64,000 nt of DNA from Saccharibacillus deserti (GTDB lineage Bacteria; Bacillota; Bacilli; Paenibacillales; Paenibacillaceae): contig NZ_JABJVN010000010.1 in assembly GCF_013618475.1 (NCBI RefSeq), positions 62,001 to 126,000 on the forward strand. The letters are read 5' to 3'. The translations under genes were made by a program, and so were the position numbers. The notes under the pieces were generated by a model. That model was not told where the DNA came from and did no database searches. It saw only the letters and a list, made by a program, of their open reading frames with translations. Position 1 is the first letter of the stretch, and each line of letters opens with the position of its first letter. This document shows, one piece after another, positions 34,941 through 41,470 of the stretch.

Positions 34941-35351
34941 TTATATACAGCCTGCGCAGCCAGATCCGCTGTGTCTATACGTATTCGCTTTGTGAAACAG
35001 ACGGGATTTCAACAGATCATAAATCCCCGATACATCGAGCGGTTTCAGCAGATAATCTTTTGCGCCCAAACGGATCGCTTTTTGGATATCGTAGAAGTTT
35101 TTGAATTCGGAAATGACGACCCAGCAGGCCGCCGAAGGGAATTTCCCGTGTGCCTCGATAAAAGACAAGCCGTTCATTTCGCGCATCTCGATTTCCGAAA
35201 ATACGATCGACATGGAGACCGTACTCATTATGTTCACGGCCTCACGCGGCGAAGATACTGCAAAAACCGCACAGCCCGGATCATATTGGCGGACCGCTTT
35301 TTCGATCGCCGTATTCACAACAGCATCGTCGGCAATAATCAGCACGTTCAT
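34941..35351 (-). CDS. Stand-alone receiver-domain protein with Glu at the phospho-acceptor site
   Basis: A 136-residue single receiver domain. The fold pattern is clear: MNVLIIADDAVVN at the N-terminus (acidic pair), VFSEIEMREMNGLSF where the acceptor Asp should be (E53), VVISEFKNF (Ser81), and GAKDYLLKPLDVSGI (Lys103). So the acceptor Asp is replaced by Glu, which can mimic the phosphorylated state. No output domain follows; the C-terminus ends SGSGCAGCI. The start is ATG at 35351 after AGAGGAGA. It is divergent from an AraC regulator with a 128-base shared upstream region. Resembles the receiver part of YesN-type regulators. Confidence 0.8.
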   Translation of the reverse strand: MNVLIIADDAVVNTAIEKAVRQYDPGCAVFAVSSPREAVNIMSTVSMSIVFSEIEMREMNGLSFIEAHGKFPSAACWVVISEFKNFYDIQKAIRLGAKDYLLKPLDVSGIYDLLKSRLFHKANTYRHSGSGCAGCI

Positions 35352-35479
35352 CGGCGTCACTCTCCTCTGTGCTGGAAGCAAAATTGGATTTATCAAAATT
35401 GTATATCAAAATCGACCTTTTCGCTCCAAAAATCGGGTATGATAGTATCAATATCGTATACATTTTGGAGTGGATAGCT

Positions 35480-36397
35480 ATGTACAGACAGCTTGAGGTT
35501 TTTTCGGATCTGTCCGAAAGACTGCATTACAACAGACCCGGTTTTCCGTTATGCGTATATAAAGGCTCGCTGAGTTTTTTTGAGACCAACGCTTTTGCTT
35601 ACCATTGGCATGCGGACCTGGAATTCGTCACGGTGCTTGAAGGAGCGATGAATTATTTCGTCAACGGCCGGGAAATCCGCTTGGAGAGCGGCAGCGGTAT
35701 CTTCGTCAACAGCAAGCGCCTGCACCACGGATCTTCGGGTCTCGGCGAGAGCTGTACCTACATCGTGGTCACTATTCACCCCTCGCTGCTCGGAGAACAT
35801 ACGCTGGCGGGCAAAGCCTACCTCGACCAGAAATTCGGATTGAACGCGGAAGACTTCCTGCGGCTGTCCTCCGAGGTTGCCTGGCAGCAGGAAGTCCTGC
35901 AGCTGTTGGTCGGGATATATGACCATATGCGGACAAATCCGCTGCAGCTGCTGGCCCGGGCCGCTTATCTGTCCGCCTGCGTCGCCGATCATATTCGGGA
36001 GAATTCCGTGGAATCCGCGGATGCCAACCAATTGGCCGCGATTCACGGTATGACCGATTATATCCATCGGCATTACGAAGCCAAGATTACGATCGACGGG
36101 ATTGCCGCAGCTGGTTCCGTCTGCCGAAGCCGATGCTGCGAACTGTTCAAGAGGCATGTCCATCTGACGCCCAACAATTATTTGATTCAGTACCGGATCC
36201 AGAAAAGCTGCGAGATGCTCAAGGAAACAAACCGGCCGGTCTCCGAAATTTCGTTGGCCTGCGGTTTCCAGACGGCCAGCTACTTCTCCCACGTTTTCCA
36301 CAAACAGACCGGCCGCACTCCGCAGGATTTTCGCAAGCATGCCGCAGCCGAAATCTCTCCTGAAGTTTCCCGATCGCAAAAGGACGAGGCCGGATAA
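35480..36397 (+). CDS. AraC-family transcriptional regulator with cupin sensor
   Basis: A 305-residue regulator. The N-terminal cupin-type domain (about 30-110: YHWHADLEFVTVLEGAMNYF, then GREIRLESGSGIFVNSKRLH) should bind a small ligand, often a sugar. The C-terminal double helix-turn-helix spans about 205-300 (AKITIDGIAAAGSVCRSRCC, PVSEISLACGFQTASYFSHV, KQTGRTPQDFRK). The start ATG at 35480 follows GGAGTGG; upstream in-frame ATGs have none. It diverges from the receiver gene, which may be a target. The regulated pathway is unknown. Confidence 0.9.
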   Translation: MYRQLEVFSDLSERLHYNRPGFPLCVYKGSLSFFETNAFAYHWHADLEFVTVLEGAMNYFVNGREIRLESGSGIFVNSKRLHHGSSGLGESCTYIVVTIHPSLLGEHTLAGKAYLDQKFGLNAEDFLRLSSEVAWQQEVLQLLVGIYDHMRTNPLQLLARAAYLSACVADHIRENSVESADANQLAAIHGMTDYIHRHYEAKITIDGIAAAGSVCRSRCCELFKRHVHLTPNNYLIQYRIQKSCEMLKETNRPVSEISLACGFQTASYFSHVFHKQTGRTPQDFRKHAAAEISPEVSRSQKDEAG

Positions 36398-36419
36398 TTT
36401 CCCGGTCTCGTCCTTTTTT
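36378..36419. terminator. Bidirectional terminator
   Basis: Hairpin AAGGACGAGGCCGG / CCCGGTCTCGTCCTT with flanking A and T runs. It overlaps the AraC gene end and serves the convergent M3 peptidase gene too. Confidence 0.85.
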
Positions 36420-36460
36420 CGGTTCAGCCGCAAGCTGTCGGTTTATTCCGACCCGCCGAA

Positions 36461-38161
36461 TTACAGCCGTTTATCGTCCACGCCGTCCAGCCATTCTTCG
36501 ATCGTACCGATCACGGAAGAAACGCATCCGTCTTCGAAGGGGGAGATCAGGCCGGCTTCGCGCACCAGATGCGTGAACGATAGGCTTCCTCCGAGTCCGC
36601 ACAGATGCACGTAATCTTTCCATGCGGCGTCGAAATCTTCTCTGGAGCGTTTCCAGAACTGGAAGGCGCAGATCTGTGCCAGCGTGTAATCGATATAATA
36701 GAAAGGCGCGGTAAAAATATGGCTCTGTTTGTGCCAGAAGCCGCCGCGTTCCAGATAATCGCTGCCATCGTAGTCCAAATGCGGCAGGTATTTCTTCTCC
36801 AGCGCTCTCCACGCCGCTTTGCGTTCTTCGGGCGTCGCATCTGGGTTGGCATACACGAAATGCTGAAATTCATCGACCGATACGCCGTATGGAATAAACT
36901 GCAGAGCGCTCTCCAGATGTTTGAACAGATACTTGTCCGTATCTTTCCCGAAAAAGCGTTCCATCCACGGCCAGGCGAAAAACTCCATGCTCATCGAATG
37001 GATCTCGGCGGATTCCAGCGTCGGCATACAGTAAGCCAAGTTTTCGTAGTTCCGGCTGCGGTAGTCCTGGAAAGCATGGCCCGCTTCGTGCGTCAGCACG
37101 TCGATATCCGCAGACGTTCCGTTGAAGTTGGAGAAAATGAACGGCGCTTTGTAATCGAACAAAACGGTGCAGTAGCCGCCGCCCGCTTTGCCTTTTTTGC
37201 TGACCAGATCCATCAATTCGTTCTCCCGCATAAATCGGAAAAACTCCTCCGTCTCCGGCGACATCTCCGCGTACATCTCTTCGCCGCGCTGTACAATCCA
37301 GTCCGCATTGCCTTGAGGCACCGCATTGCCGGTAGGGAAACCGAAGTCCAAATCGTAATAACGCAGCTTGTCCACTTCGATCCGCTCTTCCTGACGTTTG
37401 CGCAGACGCGCTGCCGCAGGCACGATCTCCTCCAGCACCTGCTTGCGGAAATTGGCGACCATCCGTGCATCGAAATCGGTCCGCTTCATCCGGTCGTACC
37501 CCATCCCGACGAAACTCGGATACCCGAGTTTATGCGCCATACGCGTCCGCACCTTAACCAGCTCGTCGTAGATTCGGTCGAAGTCCGCTTCGTGCTCGGC
37601 CATGTAGCCGTAACGCGCTTCCGAAGCCCGGCGGCGCATGTCCCGGTCTGTCGACAGCTCGAACGGCATCAGCTGCATCAGCGTCCGCTCTTCTCCTTCG
37701 AACGGGATTTTGGCCGCGGCGATCAGCATCTGATACTCGGTAGACAGTTTGTTCTCGAGCTGCAGCTCTTCGATGATCTCCGGAGCAAACGCCCGGCTCG
37801 ACGCGTCGGCCAGCCGGAACAGCTGCGTCCCCCACAGCTTCTCCAATTCGGGGCGGAACTTCGAAGCGGTCAGCACCCGATGATACGCCGCCTCCATTTT
37901 CTGGATCAACGGGATGTTTTCGTCCATGAACGCTTTTTCGGTTTGGTAAAATTCATCGTTCGTATCGATCGAATGCCGGATATTGACCAGTACGGCCTGC
38001 GTGGCAAAAGCTCCGTACAGCCTATTGTACTCACGGTTGGCTTCCACTTGTTCGTCCAGGCTCTGCGCCGCTTGGAAACGGGCGATCACTTCTTCGAACT
38101 CGCGGCTGAACGTTTCGGTATCGGGCCGGCTATACGCATAGTCTTTGAACGTTAAGGTCAT
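36461..38161 (-). CDS. M3-family oligoendopeptidase (paralogue 1)
   Basis: A 566-residue cytoplasmic zinc peptidase that should cut short peptides. The zinc site is DVLTHEAGHAFQDY (HEAGH), with the third ligand Glu in the TLESAEIHSMSMEF helix; FGVSVDEFQHFVY-like and GGFWHKQSHIFTAPFYYIDY segments are typical of this M3 subgroup. The start is ATG at 38161, 8 bases after AGGAGG; another ATG two codons earlier is too close to the site. It directly follows a paralogue with about the same length and very similar sequence. Confidence 0.93.
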   Translation of the reverse strand: MTLTFKDYAYSRPDTETFSREFEEVIARFQAAQSLDEQVEANREYNRLYGAFATQAVLVNIRHSIDTNDEFYQTEKAFMDENIPLIQKMEAAYHRVLTASKFRPELEKLWGTQLFRLADASSRAFAPEIIEELQLENKLSTEYQMLIAAAKIPFEGEERTLMQLMPFELSTDRDMRRRASEARYGYMAEHEADFDRIYDELVKVRTRMAHKLGYPSFVGMGYDRMKRTDFDARMVANFRKQVLEEIVPAAARLRKRQEERIEVDKLRYYDLDFGFPTGNAVPQGNADWIVQRGEEMYAEMSPETEEFFRFMRENELMDLVSKKGKAGGGYCTVLFDYKAPFIFSNFNGTSADIDVLTHEAGHAFQDYRSRNYENLAYCMPTLESAEIHSMSMEFFAWPWMERFFGKDTDKYLFKHLESALQFIPYGVSVDEFQHFVYANPDATPEERKAAWRALEKKYLPHLDYDGSDYLERGGFWHKQSHIFTAPFYYIDYTLAQICAFQFWKRSREDFDAAWKDYVHLCGLGGSLSFTHLVREAGLISPFEDGCVSSVIGTIEEWLDGVDDKRL

Positions 38162-38190
38162 GGGCATTCCCTCCTGAAACTTTCTTATGT

Positions 38191-38224
38191 AAAAAAACGC
38201 CGCCCGCATTGAAGCGGACGGCGG
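38191..38224 (-). terminator. Terminator between the two M3 peptidase genes
   Basis: Minus strand hairpin CCGCCGTCCGC-TTCAAT-GCGGGCGGCG followed by TTTTTTT. It ends the upstream paralogue transcript, so the second gene may need its own promoter or readthrough. Confidence 0.88.
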
Positions 38225-38249
38225 ATTCGCCAAGATTCGGACAGCGGTC

Positions 38250-39947
38250 TTACAGCGCTTTGTCGTCCACGCCGTTCAGCCAGTCTTCGATCGTGCCGAT
38301 CACGGACGAGACGCACCCGTCTTCGAACGGGGAGATCAGGCCGGCTTCGCGTACCAGACCGGTGAAAGACTGCGTGCCGCCAAGGCCGCACAGATGAATG
38401 TAGTCTTTCCACGCGGCTGCGAAGTCTTCTCTCGAACGTTTCCAGAACTGGAATGCGCAGATCTGCGCCAGCGTGTAATCGATGTAGTAGAACGGAGCGC
38501 CGAAGATATGGCCCTGTTTCTGCCAGAAGCCGCCGCGCTCCAGGTAATCGTTGCCTTCGTAATTCAAATGCGGCAGATATTTCTTCTCGATCTCTCTCCA
38601 GGCGCTTTTGCGCTCATCCGGCGTCGCGTCCGGATTCGCATAGACAAAATGCTGGAATTCGTCGACCGACACGCCGTAAGGGATAAACAGCAGGCCGGAA
38701 GCGAGGTGATCGAAGCGGTATTTTTCCGTATCGCCTTCGAAGAATTTCTCCATCCACGGCCAGGTGAAGAACTCCATGCTCATGGAATGGATCTCGGCGG
38801 ATTCGTACGTCGGCCAGAGGTATTCCGGCACTTCGTGCCCGCGGCTCGAATACACCTGGAACGCGTGGCCGGCTTCGTGCGTCAGGACGTCGATATCGCC
38901 GGACGTTCCGTTGAAGTTCGAGAAGATGAACGGCGCTTTGTAGTCGGGCAGATACGTGCAGTAACCGCCGCCCGCTTTGCCTTTTTTGCTGACCAGATCC
39001 ATCAATCCGTTCTGCTGCATGAACTGGAAGAACTCGTCCGTTTCCGGCGCCAGTTCTTTGTACATCTCTTCGCCGTTCTTGACGATCCATTCCGGGTCGC
39101 CTTTGGGCGTCGGATTGCCGCTCTTGAAGCTGAACCCGTTATCGTAGTAGCGCAGCGTATCGACATCGATCCGCGCTTCCTGACGCTTGCGCAGACGCGT
39201 GGCGGCCGGCACGATTTCTTCCAGCACCTGCTTGCGGAAGTTCGCGACCATCTCGGCATTGTAGTCGGTCCGCATCATGCGGTCGTAACCCATCTCGACG
39301 AAGCTCGGATAGCCGAGCTTGTGCGCCATGCGCGTGCGGACTTTGACCAGTTCGTCGTACAGACGGTCCAGTTCCGGTTCTTGTTCGTTCAGGAATCCGA
39401 ATCTGGCTTCCGACGCTTTCTTGCGCATATCCCGGTCGGTCGACAATTCGAACGGCAGCAGCTGCGGCAGCGTACGCTCTTCGCCTTCGAACGGAATTTT
39501 CGCGGATGCGATCAGCTGGTCGTATTCGGTGGACAGCTTGTTCTCCAACTGCAGATCTTCGATGATCTCCGGACTGAAGGTGCGAATCGCGCTTTCGGCC
39601 AGGGCGAACAGCTGCTTGCCCCATTTGCTCTCGAGTTCGCCGCGGAATTTCGAGGTGGTCAGCGCGCGGTAGTAGTCGGATACGTACTCCTGCACGACCG
39701 GACCGACTTCGTCCATGAATTCCTGCTCGGCTTTGTAGAACTCGTCGGTCGTATCGATCGAATGGCGGATACTGACGAGCTGGTGCTGCGTATCGAAGCT
39801 GTTGCGCAGCGCATTGATCTCGTGCATGACGGACTCCTGCTCCGCAATACTGCCGGCGGCTTCGAATCGGGTCATACATTCCTTGAAATTAATCTTCAAC
39901 TGGTCAATATCGGGTCGTACGTATTCGAACTGCTGAAAAGTCGTCAA
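38250..39947 (-). CDS. M3-family oligoendopeptidase (paralogue 2)
   Basis: A 565-residue zinc peptidase, strongly similar to the next gene over its full length; the C-terminal third and many blocks (STDRDMR, RTRMAHKLGYPSFV, FRKQVLEEIVPAA) are nearly identical. The zinc motif is DVLTHEAGHAFQVY, and the third ligand is in YESAEIHSMSMEF. The start is TTG at 39947, 7 bases after GGAGG; this gives the same N-terminal length as the paralogue, while the long open frame further upstream is not protein-like. Probably a recent tandem duplication. Substrate peptides unknown. Confidence 0.92.
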   Translation of the reverse strand: MTTFQQFEYVRPDIDQLKINFKECMTRFEAAGSIAEQESVMHEINALRNSFDTQHQLVSIRHSIDTTDEFYKAEQEFMDEVGPVVQEYVSDYYRALTTSKFRGELESKWGKQLFALAESAIRTFSPEIIEDLQLENKLSTEYDQLIASAKIPFEGEERTLPQLLPFELSTDRDMRKKASEARFGFLNEQEPELDRLYDELVKVRTRMAHKLGYPSFVEMGYDRMMRTDYNAEMVANFRKQVLEEIVPAATRLRKRQEARIDVDTLRYYDNGFSFKSGNPTPKGDPEWIVKNGEEMYKELAPETDEFFQFMQQNGLMDLVSKKGKAGGGYCTYLPDYKAPFIFSNFNGTSGDIDVLTHEAGHAFQVYSSRGHEVPEYLWPTYESAEIHSMSMEFFTWPWMEKFFEGDTEKYRFDHLASGLLFIPYGVSVDEFQHFVYANPDATPDERKSAWREIEKKYLPHLNYEGNDYLERGGFWQKQGHIFGAPFYYIDYTLAQICAFQFWKRSREDFAAAWKDYIHLCGLGGTQSFTGLVREAGLISPFEDGCVSSVIGTIEDWLNGVDDKAL

Positions 39948-40069
39948 TGCTTTTCCTCCTCTGATGTGGCAGACTCTTTCCACAGTATACGGAATTCGAC
40001 GCTCAATCGCCAGATTAAACGTAAAATATTCCGCTTTTTGCGGCAGGTTAGTTGACATAACGGGGGTTT

Positions 40070-40177
40070 TTATTTTTTGCGGCCACGCAGACGATGGAAT
40101 AGGCATCCGGCGAGAGCGGCGATCATTCCCAACTGCCATGACAGCCGGAAACGGGAAAGCCCCGCGCCTGGAAGCAC
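40070..40177 (-). pseudogene. Possible relic of a cell-wall sorting signal
   Basis: The minus-strand frame that ends at TAA 40072-40070 reads VLPGAG, then a hydrophobic stretch (LSWQLGMIAALAGCLF), then HRLRGRKK and stop. This is the layout of a sortase C-terminal signal (LPxTG-like motif, membrane helix, basic tail), with Ala for Thr. The frame before it is not protein-like, has no export signal and no ribosome site. It could be the tail of a lost wall-anchored protein, or chance. The rest of the 39948-40284 gap holds only a weak hairpin near 40155-40188. Confidence 0.35.
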
Positions 40178-40284
40178 GCGGGACTTTCGGCCGATCCTTT
40201 TGCTTTGCGAGGCTCCGCTCCGAAACGGTACGCCGTTGATCCGATTGTATCGGCTGCGTCCCTTGACGTGCAACCTTTAGTCGC

Positions 40285-41430
40285 TTAGGAGGGGGAAACG
40301 GGAGCGTTGCCCGCGGGTTGTTCCGACGTTTCCAAGCCCGCCCGAATCGCTTCGAGCAGCAAGCCCGTCCGGTCGCAGCGGTACTCCCAGAACATGACGC
40401 CGCCGAGCTGCCGCTCCATCGTATAGCGGCATTTCCAGGCGATCGATTCTTCGTCGTCGTACGTGATAAACGTGCCGCCGTCATGCAGGCCGCCGTCGTA
40501 CAGATACGGCGCTTTGGCTTCGTCGTCCCAATAGCGCACGAAGCCGCCGCGGTCGATATACGCGGCATGCAGGTCCGTGAATTCCGGTCCGTAGCCCCCA
40601 CTCGTCGCCGCCATCTGGCACAGGCCGTTATTGACATTCGGTACGCCTTTCCACATCCGGGAGTAGAACGCGGCGCCAATCACGATTTTGTCCTTCGGTA
40701 CGCCCGCTTTCAAGAACAAATTGACGGAAGCTTCCGTACTGATCCGGAACAGATCGCCGCTTGGCGTATACAGATTGGTATGATGGCCGGTCAGAACCTG
40801 GAACCCTCCGCGCATGTCGTAGGTCATCAGCTGGACGTAATCGAGGTAGAGCTGGACTTCGTCCATCTGCGTTCCGTCGATGTAATATTGATCCGCTCCG
40901 GCGGCGATCGTGAGCAGATAATTCCGTCCGTCGGCGGCACCGCGTTCATCCAGCGCTTCGCGAATCGTGCGGAGCAGCAGAGTGAAGTTGTCTTTGTCCT
41001 CCGGACTTGCGGCAATACCGGCTTCGGCGTAGCACGGATACTCCCAGTCGAGGTCGATCCCGTCCAGTCCGTATTCGGCAATGACGTCAAGCGAGGATTG
41101 GGCCATCCTGCGGCGGCCGTGCTCCGTCGAAGCCGCTTCGGAAAATCCGCCCGCGCTCCAGCCTCCGACCGACAGCAGAATCGATACGTCGGGATGTTCT
41201 TTTTTGAGGCGGGCAAGTTCGTGCATATTCTGCAGATGCTGCGTAACGATCACATCATCTTGCACATGGCCGAACGCGATATTGATATGCGTCAGTTTGA
41301 GCAGATCTTCCGTCTTGAGGTCCGGCAGATCGGCATGGCCGACGTAGCCCACTACGCGCGGAGTAAAACCGGCGGAAGGCCGCGTATCGGCAGAAGAAAG
41401 ATCGGACAGGTTCGGGTTCTCGCGGTTCAT
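40285..41430 (-). CDS. GH18 glycoside hydrolase, cytoplasmic chitinase-like
   Basis: A 381-residue GH18 enzyme. The catalytic DxxDxDxE motif is GLDGIDLDWEYP with E130 as proton donor; SILLSVGGW, QLMTYDMRGG and GGVMFWEYRCD are the other substrate-contact segments. GH18 includes chitinases and endo-beta-N-acetylglucosaminidases; the RYWDDEAKAPYLYD and FITYDDEESIAWK parts are chitinase-like. No signal peptide, so it works on imported beta-GlcNAc chains or chitobiose-containing glycans. The start ATG at 41430 has AGAGGA. It is the last gene of the operon that starts at 50619. Confidence 0.9.
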   Translation of the reverse strand: MNRENPNLSDLSSADTRPSAGFTPRVVGYVGHADLPDLKTEDLLKLTHINIAFGHVQDDVIVTQHLQNMHELARLKKEHPDVSILLSVGGWSAGGFSEAASTEHGRRRMAQSSLDVIAEYGLDGIDLDWEYPCYAEAGIAASPEDKDNFTLLLRTIREALDERGAADGRNYLLTIAAGADQYYIDGTQMDEVQLYLDYVQLMTYDMRGGFQVLTGHHTNLYTPSGDLFRISTEASVNLFLKAGVPKDKIVIGAAFYSRMWKGVPNVNNGLCQMAATSGGYGPEFTDLHAAYIDRGGFVRYWDDEAKAPYLYDGGLHDGGTFITYDDEESIAWKCRYTMERQLGGVMFWEYRCDRTGLLLEAIRAGLETSEQPAGNAPVSPS

Positions 41431-41470
41431 GTCGGTTCCTCTTTTCTTGTGGGATAGAGATGCGGGTTGT

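Noticed and set aside
40155-40188. Hairpin AAAGTCCCGCG / CGCGGGGCTTT as operon terminator
   Set aside because: It has only three T after the stem, so it is a weak terminator. It also overlaps the possible sorting-signal relic.
39948-40679. N-terminal extension of M3 paralogue 2 (about 244 codons more)
   Set aside because: The paralogue starts at the same relative place, and a strong ribosome site precedes TTG 39947. The extension is low in hydrophobic residues and crosses a gap.
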